NCBI GenBank assembly: GCA_028687585.1
Contig: JAQTZV010000001.1
Coordinates: 124,001 to 188,000 of the forward strand
DNA from: Desulfuromonadaceae bacterium
GTDB taxonomy: Bacteria; Desulfobacterota; Desulfuromonadia; Geobacterales; Pseudopelobacteraceae
Reading direction: 5' to 3'
Length of the DNA: 64,000 nt
Shown: positions 16,035 through 23,133 of the stretch, in pieces
Layout of the letters: the number at the start of each line of letters is the position of its first letter
Position numbering within the stretch: position 1 is the stretch's first letter
The notes under the pieces: generated by a model
What the model was told of the DNA's origin: nothing
Databases searched by the model: none
What the model saw: the letters and a program-made list of their open reading frames with translations, nothing else
Made by a program: the position numbers and the translations under genes

Positions 16035-16172
16035 TGTCTACTACGCTCATTTTTGGAGGCCATTCATTGTGCAGTTTGTGGGTAGTACTGCATTGCTTCT
16101 GGGCCCACATTTGCAGAAACCATAAATTTAGCCAATCTTTTCTTCATGGCAGACAGTACACCTGCAAACTTT
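16035..16172 (-). pseudogene. Remnant of a c7-type cytochrome gene
   Basis: On the minus strand this stretch still encodes KVCRCTVCHEEKIG followed by a stop, then in shifted frame GF.K.WA and THKL..E.PP, lining up with the intact cytochrome at 6380-6658 from its first heme onward. The first heme site (CTVCH) survives; the second has lost its cysteine-histidine pair and the third is deleted. DNA-level identity is clear around GTGGGCCCA and AACTG.ACAA. It begins directly after the thpR stop codon, so the 5' part of the cytochrome gene is lost. Confidence 0.75.
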
Positions 16173-16724
16173 TTAAGTGTTATGCGCCGCATGTTTCAGC
16201 TGAAAATTCATCAGCGCTGTATGCACGACCCCTTGAGGAGTCAGTCGGCTTTGAAAAAGAGTGAACTCCCGAACCGAAAACGGTGGAAGTTTCACGCGAC
16301 TGTTCTGGTCGAGGAAGGCATCAATTTCTCCGGGAACATGCTCTTTCAGCCGAGCCAGAGTTATATGCGGAGAAAAGGCGCGCTCCTCCCGGCGAATGCC
16401 GCAGGCGAGCGCCGTTGCACGCACCGTGACTGCCAGTTTGTCCAAAAGAGGCTCCGGTTCCAGTCCAATCCAGAGAACATGCGGCCGGTGCCGGTCAGGG
16501 AAACAGCCTGCTCCTCTGAAGCATAGAGTAAATTCAGGCAGCTTTATCCGGGCTAGTTCTCTGCCAAGCAACTCTGCGTCATCCTCCTCTACCTCCCCCA
16601 GAAATGCCAGGGTCAAGTGAATCTGTTCCGCCGGGACCCAGCGGGCTCCTGGTATATCAGTGCGCAGGTTAACGATTTTGTTATTAAGGTCATCCGGGAT
16701 CTCTATTGCTATAAAAAGTCGCAT
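16173..16724 (-). CDS. thpR: RNA 2',3'-cyclic phosphodiesterase ThpR
   Basis: A 183-residue 2H phosphoesterase (formerly 2'-5' RNA ligase). The two catalytic HxTx motifs are H36-L-T-L and H120-I-T-L. MRLFIAIEIP, LAFLGEV and FQSRLTPQG are typical. Related enzymes open 2',3'-cyclic phosphates on RNA ends; the biological substrate is not known. AGGAAC lies before the ATG. The stop codon abuts a decayed cytochrome gene, which may indicate a past deletion junction. Confidence 0.94.
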   Translation of the reverse strand: MRLFIAIEIPDDLNNKIVNLRTDIPGARWVPAEQIHLTLAFLGEVEEDDAELLGRELARIKLPEFTLCFRGAGCFPDRHRPHVLWIGLEPEPLLDKLAVTVRATALACGIRREERAFSPHITLARLKEHVPGEIDAFLDQNSRVKLPPFSVREFTLFQSRLTPQGVVHTALMNFQLKHAAHNT

Positions 16725-16821
16725 GATCTGTTCCTGCTCTGGCTTATTCGAATTCTAAATCAAGAGTGATCTCAAGGCGGCGAGGATTGAGGCGACGAAG
16801 GCATACAACCACTATGGTGTG

Positions 16822-17091
16822 TCACTCTGTCACTTCACTTTTACAGAATTTGCATACCGTGGAGCGCCACTTGATCAGCCCCCCGCACTTCAAACACTTC
16901 CTGAACATCCCCTCAACCTCTCGCAACGGTCTTGCAAAATAGAGGAGAAGGAGGAGTGGCGGAAACAGGGCGCAGAGCAGGCACCAGCCGACAACTCTCC
17001 GCCCTCTGTCGGCGGCAAGAAAACCGCCGGCAATGCCGGCCGCAATAATGACCAGGAAAAATATTAGAGCCGGTTTGACATAGTCATACAT
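16822..17091 (-). CDS. Small membrane protein with a zinc-ribbon tail
   Basis: An 89-residue protein with two hydrophobic helices (about residues 7-27 and 33-53), then a cytoplasmic C-terminal CxxC...CxxC pair (C66, C69, C80, C83) that looks like a zinc ribbon. Function unknown. Two ATGs are possible (17100 and 17091); the GGAAAGGGG site abuts the first and is 9 bases from the second, so 17091 is preferred. A promoter-like TTGACA/TATTTT pair lies at 17214-17241. Confidence 0.7.
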   Translation of the reverse strand: MYDYVKPALIFFLVIIAAGIAGGFLAADRGRRVVGWCLLCALFPPLLLLLYFARPLREVEGMFRKCLKCGGLIKWRSTVCKFCKSEVTE

Positions 17092-17213
17092 TGCAGTCAT
17101 CCCCTTTCCGCTGCGGTACTATACATCACTACGGTACTAAATCGCTCAACTGATCCCCGGATCATGATTTTTTGCTCCCTCAGTTGTTTTAAAATTTTCG
17201 TTAGTCTGTACTA

Positions 17214-17241
17214 AAAATACTGCGGCTATTACGGTTGTCAA
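17214..17241 (-). promoter_or_regulatory. Promoter of the zinc-ribbon membrane gene
   Basis: On the minus strand TTGACA is followed after 16 bases by TATTTT. The TTGACAACCGTAAT block closely matches the cold-shock promoter at 7110-7137. Confidence 0.45.
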
Positions 17242-17332
17242 GGGGGCACGTATATTATTTTGCCGCACTTGACGACGCGAATCGCCGTGGTATATCAGGA
17301 TCTGGATTGGCGTTGGGTTAGGGGGAGGGATG

Positions 17333-17995
17333 ATGAAAACATTTGACCGCCAGTGCGACATCATGATCAGGGAGCATCTGCAGGGTCGTGGTATCCGTAG
17401 TCAGCCGGTACTGAACGCTATGCGAGAGGTTCCGCGTGAAGAATTTGTACACGAACGCTTTTTAGATAGGGCTTACGGAGATCATCCGCTTCCGATTACC
17501 GAGGGTCAAACTATCTCGCAGCCCTACATTGTCGCGTACATGACGGAAGCGCTGGAGTTGAATTCTACTGACCGGGTGCTGGAGATCGGCACCGGGTCAG
17601 GGTACGCCGCCGCTGTGCTGAGCAGGATTGTCACTACCGTCTATAGTGTCGAGCGGCTGAGCGGATTGGCACAGAGTACCCGGCTGCGCCTTGAAATGCT
17701 TGGCTATACAAATATCGTCATTCATGAAGGTGACGGTACGCTCGGTTGGCCCGAGCATGCCCCCTACGATGCTATCGTTGTCACCGCCGGTGCACCCAGG
17801 GTGCCCGCCCCGCTGCTTGACCAGCTTGCGATCGGCGGGCGACTGGTCGTCCCGGTCGGGAGATCCTGCGAAGCGCAGGAACTGGTTCGGGTGCGCCGGA
17901 TTTCTGAGCATGACTACCGCAGCGAATATCTCTGTGGTGTCCGCTTTGTTCCGCTGATAGGAGCAGCAGGGTGGTCCGGCATTGAGCAACGCTGA
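17333..17995 (+). CDS. pcm: Protein-L-isoaspartate O-methyltransferase
   Basis: A 220-residue PCMT that uses SAM to repair isoaspartyl residues in damaged proteins. Family motifs are all present: MREVPREEFV, YGDHPLPITEGQTISQPY, the SAM loop LEIGTGSGYAAAVLS, and YDAIVVTAGAPRVP with LLDQLAIGGRLVVPVG. Two adjacent ATGs (17330 and 17333) follow GGGGGAGGG; the second has the better spacing. A stress-protein cluster begins about 250 bases downstream on the same strand, which suits a protein-repair role. Confidence 0.96.
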   Translation: MKTFDRQCDIMIREHLQGRGIRSQPVLNAMREVPREEFVHERFLDRAYGDHPLPITEGQTISQPYIVAYMTEALELNSTDRVLEIGTGSGYAAAVLSRIVTTVYSVERLSGLAQSTRLRLEMLGYTNIVIHEGDGTLGWPEHAPYDAIVVTAGAPRVPAPLLDQLAIGGRLVVPVGRSCEAQELVRVRRISEHDYRSEYLCGVRFVPLIGAAGWSGIEQR

Positions 17996-18105
17996 AAACT
18001 GATCGGCGCCTGGTCCGGCAGCCTGTCTTACGCCGCACCGCTGGTCATCATGCCGCCGTTTGCACGTCGCCCGGATACGCTGTTTAGAATATCTTGCCTT
18101 CATTG

Positions 18106-18175
18106 TCCAACCAAACTGCTTCTCCGGTAAAGCAGGGAATTTTGTACCAGTCACTCCGAAAAGCCCCATAGATTT
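18106..18175 (+). promoter_or_regulatory. Recurring stem-loop leader element, copy upstream of the first heat-shock unit
   Basis: CCAACCAAACT and CTCCGG lead into GGGAATTTT, a 12-base variable stretch, CCGAAAAGCCCCATAGATTT. GGG and TTTT can pair with CCC and GAAAA to form a hairpin. The same elements recur at 20726-20796 and, in part, at 11651 and 11817. Its end lies 71 bases before the start codon at 18246. CCCCAT resembles a heat-shock sigma -10, but no matching -35 was found. Confidence 0.6.
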
Positions 18176-18245
18176 GTTGCATGTATCCATTATAATAGTC
18201 GGTACCAGCCTGAAATGGCCATGAATCGTTGTGGAGGATAATTGT

Positions 18246-18566
18246 ATGCACAAGGGAACTCACCGGAGCAGAGAAGAATATCAGGATGATTCAGACATAC
18301 GCTCGTTCAACTTACGCTCGTTCAAGAACCGGCGCCGAGTCGATCGTGAGCGGGATGAAGCGGAGCAATACAAGGGTTCCGCCAGGAATTCACAATGGGT
18401 CTTCGGGAATTTCTTTGAATGTTTTTCCGGTAACGAGATCTGTCCCCATGGCAGAGTACCGTTTGGCGGCAGCTTTTACTGCATCTGGCCGCTCAAGGAT
18501 GCCTCTCCCTATTCGCACCGCAAACCTCCCTGTTCATGGGATGCAGAGAACGCAGAGAGGGATTGA
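18246..18566 (+). CDS. Hypothetical basic Cys-containing protein
   Basis: A 106-residue protein not recognised from any family. The N-terminal half is very rich in charged residues (RSFKNRRRVDRERDEAEQYK), and the C-terminal half has four cysteines and aromatic residues (FFECFSG, CPHGRVPF, FYCIWPL, PPCSWD). Third codon positions are strongly G/C, as in neighbouring genes, and GGAGGATAATTGT precedes the ATG, so it is likely real. It is the first gene after the leader element and lies 15 bases before the SAP-like gene. A 15-base tandem duplication (TACGCTCGTTCAA) sits near its start. Confidence 0.55.
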   Translation: MHKGTHRSREEYQDDSDIRSFNLRSFKNRRRVDRERDEAEQYKGSARNSQWVFGNFFECFSGNEICPHGRVPFGGSFYCIWPLKDASPYSHRKPPCSWDAENAERD

Positions 18567-18581
18567 AAGAGGAGGCTGCTG

Positions 18582-18761
18582 ATGAAAATCGATGAAATAA
18601 AGGAAATTGCCAGGCGGCATTATATCAAAACAACCAAAGCGAAGAAGGTCGATCTGATCCGGGCGATACAACTTTCCGAAGGAAATCGGGACTGTTTTGG
18701 CAATAACAGTTCCGGGGAGTGCGGGCAGGAGCATTGTCTCTGGAGGGAGGACTGTGTCTAA
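18582..18761 (+). CDS. Small SAP/Rho-N-like protein with Cys tail
   Basis: A 59-residue protein. Residues 1-31 (MKIDEIKEIARRHYIK, KAKKVDLIRAIQ) match the helix-extended-helix fold of SAP and Rho N-terminal domains, which bind nucleic acid. The tail has four cysteines (RDCFG, CGQEHCLWREDC) that could bind a metal. Small proteins of this type occur beside Hsp20 genes in Geobacter-like genomes. AAGAGGAGG lies 8 bases before the ATG. The stop codon lies inside GTGTCTAATAAA, a block that is repeated before the third Hsp20 gene. Confidence 0.8.
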   Translation: MKIDEIKEIARRHYIKTTKAKKVDLIRAIQLSEGNRDCFGNNSSGECGQEHCLWREDCV

Positions 18762-18785
18762 TAAACCAGAAAGGGGGATATCCAC

Positions 18786-19235
18786 ATGGCAAGCTGGGAT
18801 ATGTTCAGAGAGTTGGATAACTTGAGGAGGGAGGTTGATGAAGCCTTCCGCGGAGCAGGATTGGCTCGACCCTTTGGGTCAACGTTTCTTGCGCCGATAA
18901 CGACACAACGGTTTCCACTGGTGAATGTAAGTGAAGACGATGTCAATCTCTATATCGCGACACTTGTGCCGGGCGTCGATCCCAATAATATCGATCTCTC
19001 GGTAGTGAGAAGCAGCATCACCATCAGTGGTGAGCGAAAACCTTTTGATGAAAAGGAGGGGCAGATCGTGCATCGCCGCGAACTCGGTTCCGGTAAATTT
19101 TCCCGGACAATGGAGCTGCCCGTTGATATCAACCCTGATAAGATCAGTGCCGAATGCAAAGATGGCGTCATGAAAGTGATTCTTGGCAAGGCCGAACACG
19201 CCATACCCCGGAAGATCGCAATCAAGCCAGCCTGA
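18786..19235 (+). CDS. Small heat-shock protein, Hsp20 family (copy 1)
   Basis: A 149-residue alpha-crystallin-type chaperone that holds unfolding proteins. The crystallin domain covers about residues 40-140: PLVNVSEDDVNLYIATLVPG, ITISGERK, RRELGSGKFSRTMELPVDIN, then CKDGVMKVILGKAE. The C-terminal PRKIAIKP stands in the place of the usual IxI anchor. It follows the SAP-like gene by 24 bases and precedes Hsp20 copy 2 by 49 bases in the same direction, so the cluster is likely one operon under the leader element at 18106. Confidence 0.93.
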   Translation: MASWDMFRELDNLRREVDEAFRGAGLARPFGSTFLAPITTQRFPLVNVSEDDVNLYIATLVPGVDPNNIDLSVVRSSITISGERKPFDEKEGQIVHRRELGSGKFSRTMELPVDINPDKISAECKDGVMKVILGKAEHAIPRKIAIKPA

Positions 19236-19284
19236 CAATGATCGAACAGAATATAATCAATGTCGGTGAAAGGAGCATACCGTT

Positions 19285-19683
19285 ATGTCAGACACCAGCT
19301 TAAGCAAAAGAGAAGGCGAGAGCAACGTTCAAGCCCGTGAAGAGACGCGGGCCAGTGAACGGTACATTAAACCTGCAGTTGATATCATCGAGACTGAGGC
19401 CGGCTTGACTCTGATCGCAGACATCCCCGGCGCCGCAAAAGAGGCTCTCGATGTCAATGTTGACAAGGGAATTCTCAGTGTTAGCGCACCCGTTTCACTC
19501 AGCATGCCGGGGCGACCGCTGTATACGGAATTCGAATTTGCCCACTACTACCGCCAGTTTTCGATTCCGGAAACGCTGGATCACGAGAAGGCAAAGGCCG
19601 AGTTGAGTAATGGAATACTGACTCTGACGATTCCGCTCGCAGAAGCGGCTAAACCGCGCAGGATTGAGATAAAGGCCGCATAA
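19285..19683 (+). CDS. Small heat-shock protein, Hsp20 family (copy 2)
   Basis: A 132-residue Hsp20 with a short polar N-terminal arm (MSDTSLSKREGESN) and a crystallin domain from about residue 30: KPAVDIIETEAGLTLIADIP, LDVNVDKGILSVSAP, YYRQFSIPETLDHEKAKAEL and NGILTLTIP. It ends KPRRIEIKAA, with the IEI anchor that joins Hsp20 subunits. It differs clearly from copies 1 and 3, so the two genes in tandem likely form mixed or separate oligomers. The operon ends at a strong terminator at 19786. Confidence 0.94.
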   Translation: MSDTSLSKREGESNVQAREETRASERYIKPAVDIIETEAGLTLIADIPGAAKEALDVNVDKGILSVSAPVSLSMPGRPLYTEFEFAHYYRQFSIPETLDHEKAKAELSNGILTLTIPLAEAAKPRRIEIKAA

Positions 19684-19785
19684 TTAACCTTACCGGAATC
19701 CGGCTTGTTAACCGTGGCGAAAAAAAGGTTTCCCGTAAGCAGCAAGGGGTGCGAGGACCTTCTTTCAGAACGGGAAGTGATGTTT

Positions 19786-19817
19786 TAAGGGCCGCTTCAT
19801 GCGGCCCTTACTCATTT
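19786..19817 (+). terminator. Intrinsic terminator of the hsp20 operon
   Basis: TAAGGGCCGC and GCGGCCCTTA form a perfect 10-base stem around TTCAT, followed by CTCATTTTT. It lies about 100 bases after the second Hsp20 gene. Confidence 0.88.
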
Positions 19818-19895
19818 TTGCGTTATGACAATAGGTGATATCATGAGGAACGGCGTTGAGCGTGAAGTGAATTTAATCGTCTCTTCCGAACGGCA

Positions 19896-20717
19896 ATGAA
19901 AAATCACCAACGGAACATAAGTGCTGCCATCCTGGTTGTATCCTTAGTTACCGTAGTCCTGGTTTCATATTTAAGCTATTACACCGGCGATTTTTTTCTG
20001 GAAGTGGTTTATGCCATGGCGATTCTGTTACCATCCTGGTGTGCAGGCCGCTGGCAAGGATTGACGGTAACTCTGGTTTCCGGGATGGGAATCTTTCTCT
20101 CCTCCTATTATTTCAATGTCAACAAATCACCCCTTCACTATGTCAACATGGGACTCGAAATCGTTGTGCTCATTACCATCAGTATCCTGACTTCATCACT
20201 GCGAACGCGCTATCTTCAGGCTGAATATATGGCTTCATACGATCCCTTGACCGGTGTAAGCAACCGGAACAGGTTCTTCCTGCTTGCCGAGCAGGTTATG
20301 CATGCAGCCTCCAGGTACGGCAGGCCTTTTTCCCTGGCGTTTATCGATTTGGACAACTTCAAGCAGGTAAACGATCAACAGGGGCACCAAGAAGGTGACA
20401 AGGCACTGCAAACCGTCGCTGCAGTCATGAAATCCAATCTCAGACAAGCTGACATTATAGCTCGTATTGGCGGAGATGAGTTTGTTGTGCTCTTGCCGGA
20501 ATCAGATCATGCCATGGCGGAAACGGCTCTCAGGAAACTTCAATCGATGCTGCTGCAAGAGATGAAGGCGAACAAATGGCCGATAACATTCAGTATCGGT
20601 GCGGTATCCTGCAACAATTTTCAAGGGAGTATTCACGAGGTCCTCAAACTGGCCGATGGTTACCTGTATGATGTAAAGTCACACGGCAAGAACAATCTGC
20701 ATATCGAAAAAATTTAA
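19896..20717 (+). CDS. Membrane-bound diguanylate cyclase (GGDEF)
   Basis: A 273-residue protein that makes cyclic di-GMP. The N-terminal ~100 residues hold three to four hydrophobic helices (10-28, 35-47, 54-70, 85-101), with no periplasmic sensor domain of note. The GGDEF domain runs from residue 113 (YDPLTGVSNRNRF), with FIDLDNFKQVND. The active GGDEF is at 192-196 and the inhibitory RxxD (RQAD, 183-186) lies exactly five residues before it, so product inhibition is expected. No strong ribosome site precedes the ATG. It sits between two small-heat-shock units but has its own transcript, after a terminator. Confidence 0.93.
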   Translation: MKNHQRNISAAILVVSLVTVVLVSYLSYYTGDFFLEVVYAMAILLPSWCAGRWQGLTVTLVSGMGIFLSSYYFNVNKSPLHYVNMGLEIVVLITISILTSSLRTRYLQAEYMASYDPLTGVSNRNRFFLLAEQVMHAASRYGRPFSLAFIDLDNFKQVNDQQGHQEGDKALQTVAAVMKSNLRQADIIARIGGDEFVVLLPESDHAMAETALRKLQSMLLQEMKANKWPITFSIGAVSCNNFQGSIHEVLKLADGYLYDVKSHGKNNLHIEKI

Positions 20718-20725
20718 CTATCGTT

Positions 20726-20796
20726 GACCAACCAAACTCCTCCTCCGGAAAAACCGGGAATTTTCGCACCTGTCGCACCGAAAAGCCCTATAGATT
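20726..20796 (+). promoter_or_regulatory. Recurring stem-loop leader element, copy upstream of the third Hsp20 gene
   Basis: CCAACCAAACT, CTCCGG, GGGAATTTTC, a variable stretch and CCGAAAAGCCCTATAGATTT recur here in the order seen at 18106. The end of the element lies 72 bases before the start codon at 20868, matching the 71 bases of the first copy. GGG/CCC and TTTT/GAAAA pairing is preserved. Confidence 0.6.
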
Positions 20797-20867
20797 TATT
20801 GCCGCATTCTTTATTACAGTAAGTTATAGCATCTATGTGTCTAATAAATCAGAAAGGGGAGGAAGCC

Positions 20868-21371
20868 ATGCCGGAAAACAAACAGGAAGTGGCCGTCAAG
20901 AAATCAGGGGGCGAGCTGCAACGTGAATCGTCACGGTATCTGTCACCATTTGAGGAGATGGAACACATGTTCGAAGACTTTTTTAACCGGCGTTTTTTTG
21001 CGCCAACGTGGATGCCCCGCCTGCCGTTCAATGGTCTCGGCGACATGTCCACATCCGTTGACATGTTTGAAGACGGTGCTGATCTTGTGATCAAGGCGGA
21101 AATGCCGGGAATGAAGAAAGAGGAAATCAGTATCGATTTTTCAGGTGATGTCGTAACGATATCCGGGGAGAAAAAATCCGAGGAGAAAACCGAGCGAAAA
21201 GATTATTACCGGGTTGAGCGCTCCTTTGGATCATTCTGCCGGAAACTGAGCCTGCCGGTGGAGATTCAGATTGATAAAGCCACGGCTTCTTTTATGGATG
21301 GAGTCCTGGAGCTGCGGATGCCGAAGAGTGAGAGCGGAAAGAATAACGTGCGAAAAATAACCGTTCAATGA
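20868..21371 (+). CDS. Small heat-shock protein, Hsp20 family (copy 3)
   Basis: A 167-residue Hsp20. The N-terminal arm has LSPFEEMEHMFEDFFNRRFF, the form common in class A bacterial Hsp20. The crystallin domain follows (SVDMFEDGADLVIKAEMPGM, EISIDFSGDVVTISGEKK, YYRVERSFGSFCRKLSLP, ATASFMDGVLELRMPKSE), and it ends VRKITVQ with an IxV anchor. ATG 20868 has GGGGAGGAAG upstream. The sequence before it, GTGTCTAATAAATCAGAAAG, almost matches that before Hsp20 copy 1, so the promoter-to-start segment was duplicated. Confidence 0.94.
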   Translation: MPENKQEVAVKKSGGELQRESSRYLSPFEEMEHMFEDFFNRRFFAPTWMPRLPFNGLGDMSTSVDMFEDGADLVIKAEMPGMKKEEISIDFSGDVVTISGEKKSEEKTERKDYYRVERSFGSFCRKLSLPVEIQIDKATASFMDGVLELRMPKSESGKNNVRKITVQ

Positions 21372-21389
21372 ACCAAAGGAGGTAGACAA

Positions 21390-21599
21390 GTGATCGGCAT
21401 AATCAGAAATGATTTTCAGGATGCGCTGGTTAATGAACACGTTCTTGATGGTTTGATTGCTGCTGACAAGATTGTCGCCTTCCAGCGTTCGAATGCATGG
21501 GCCGTCATCGGTCGTGATTCTGTCCGGAAAGAGAACATTTTCTATCAGGATCAAGAACGTCGAAAAATTATTTACGGGAATGATTTCTCCATGAGATAA
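21390..21599 (+). CDS. Small hypothetical protein next to Hsp20
   Basis: A 69-residue protein starting at GTG with AAAGGAGG 7 bases upstream. It is mixed alpha/beta in appearance (VNEHVLDGLIAADKIVAFQR, NAWAVIGRDSVRK) and has no signal peptide or cysteine motif. The pattern of a hydrophobic strand, a basic residue, then SNAWAVIGRD recalls short proteins seen in Geobacter genomes, but no function is known. It is 18 bases after Hsp20 copy 3 and probably shares its mRNA. Confidence 0.7.
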   Translation: MIGIIRNDFQDALVNEHVLDGLIAADKIVAFQRSNAWAVIGRDSVRKENIFYQDQERRKIIYGNDFSMR

Positions 21600-21706
21600 C
21601 GCCTGAGGTTACTGTTTTTGTCTCCCGTGCAGCAGGCCTTTGTCTGCATTACATCTTGCATGTTGCATAGGAATAGCTGATGGTAGTCATGGACAGGAGG
21701 TTGAAC

Positions 21707-22006
21707 ATGAAATCAGCAGCGGTGATTTTTTTCTCAGTGATGCTCTTTACGGCCATGGCGTATTGTGCTGATGCTCCATGGTATGCCGGTGACCAGCGCT
21801 GTCCCCCTCCAAAGGACGACGGCACCTATTCCGCTCCTTACAACGCTCTGGAGCACCAGCAGGAGTATCCGACTTTTCCCGATGCTGACAAGCCGGGTTG
21901 GTCCTGCTCATATCATAGGGAAGATGGCGTGTTGGTCCAGTATGGTGACAGCCGGACACCACAGCAGCAATGGCTGGCCGTCTGGGATAGGCATAATTTG
22001 GAATAA
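21707..22006 (+). CDS. Small secreted protein of unknown function
   Basis: A 99-residue protein with a clear signal peptide (MKSAAVIFFSVMLFTAMAYC, cleavage near ADA). The mature part has two cysteines (QRCPPP, GWSCSY) that could form a disulfide, many aromatic and acidic residues, and no heme site. ACAGGAGG lies 7 bases before ATG 21707; the longer frame from 21680 is rejected. It ends 8 bases before the convergent prfB gene. No family was recognised. Confidence 0.75.
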   Translation: MKSAAVIFFSVMLFTAMAYCADAPWYAGDQRCPPPKDDGTYSAPYNALEHQQEYPTFPDADKPGWSCSYHREDGVLVQYGDSRTPQQQWLAVWDRHNLE

Positions 22007-22013
22007 CGGTTTG

Positions 22014-23133
22014 CTATTCAACATCTCCAACGTTACGCCTGACTCCCATCAGGTATGCCACGACAAATTCTTCCAGATTGCCGTCAAGGACGGAGTCCGG
22101 ATTGCCTGATTCTACGCCGGTTCGTAAATCTTTCACCATCTTGTACGGATGCAGGACATAGGAACGGATCTGGCTGCCCCAGCCGATCTCTTTCTTTTCG
22201 GCGGCGATTTCAGATGCCTTGTCCTTGCGCTCTTCGACTTCACGCTCATACAGCTTTGCCCGCAGAACTTTCATCGCGGTGCCCCGGTTTGAAATCTGGC
22301 TCCGCTCAGACTGGCAGGCAACGATGATGCCGGACGGGATGTGGGTAATGCGGACAGCGGAGTCAGTAGTATTTACATGCTGACCACCGGCGCCGCCGGA
22401 GCGGAACGTGTCCACCTTCAGATCGCTGTCACTGATTTTGATCTCGATATCGTCCTCTTCAATTTCAGGAAAAGCGTACATTGAGGCAAAAGAGGTGTGG
22501 CGGCGGGCATTGCTGTCAAATGGTGAGATGCGTACCAGACGATGAATGCCGGCTTCGGCCCGCAGGTAGCCGTAGGCATATTCACCACTGACGTTGAAGG
22601 TCGCCGATTTAAGCCCGGCTTCATCTCCGGGCAGATATTCGGTAATGACGGTCTTCCATCCCTTCTTCTCGCAGTAGCGCAGGTACATGCGCAGGATCAT
22701 TTCTGCCCAGTCCTGGGACTCGGTTCCTCCTGCTCCCGGATTTATGGTGATAAAACAGGAGTTGCGATCGTGAGGACCGCACAGCATCCGCTGGAATTCA
22801 GCTGCCGCAACTTCCTGTGTCAGCCGGTCGGCCATCTCAGCGACCTCCGCAAGAGTTTCGGCGTCCTGCGCCTCTTCACCCAACTCTATCATCACGCGAA
22901 CATCTTCCAGCTGGCGTACCAGTCCATCCCACATCTGCACAATTTTTTCCAGAGTTGTTCGCTTTTTTATGATTTCCTGAGATTTTTTTGTGTCATCCCA
23001 GAATCCGGGAACAGCCATGATGGATTCGATCTCCAGGATCGATTCACGTTTGACATCTACGTCAAAGCGCCCCCCGAAGCTTGGCGATCCGTTCTTCACA
23101 ATCATTCATTTTAGCTATTTCTTCACGGTACAT
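22014..23133 (-). CDS. prfB: Peptide chain release factor 2, with programmed +1 frameshift
   Basis: RF2 ends translation at UGA and UAA. The 372-residue product is read from ATG 23133 (MYREEIAKMNDCEERIAKL; AAGGAGTC upstream). After 22 codons the frame meets CTT TGA C at about 23062-23067, preceded by a G-rich SD-like stretch (GGGGGG). A +1 shift at CTT continues as DVDVKRESILEIES. This is the known autoregulatory frameshift of prfB. The catalytic GGQ is in AGGQHVNTTDSAVRI. A reading from 23105 without the shift uses a false ATG. It overlaps the end of lnt by about 19 bases, and the two are likely co-transcribed. Confidence 0.95.

Noticed and set aside
18160-18175. Heat-shock sigma factor promoter at CCCCATAGATTT
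   Set aside because: CCCCAT resembles the sigma-32 -10, but no CTTGAA-like -35 is found 13-17 bases upstream in any of the four copies.
22014-23105. prfB read from ATG 23105 without frameshift
   Set aside because: Its first residues (MIVKNGSPSFGG) are not RF2-like; the upstream frame with MYREEIAKMNDC and the CTT TGA C shift site is the known prfB design.
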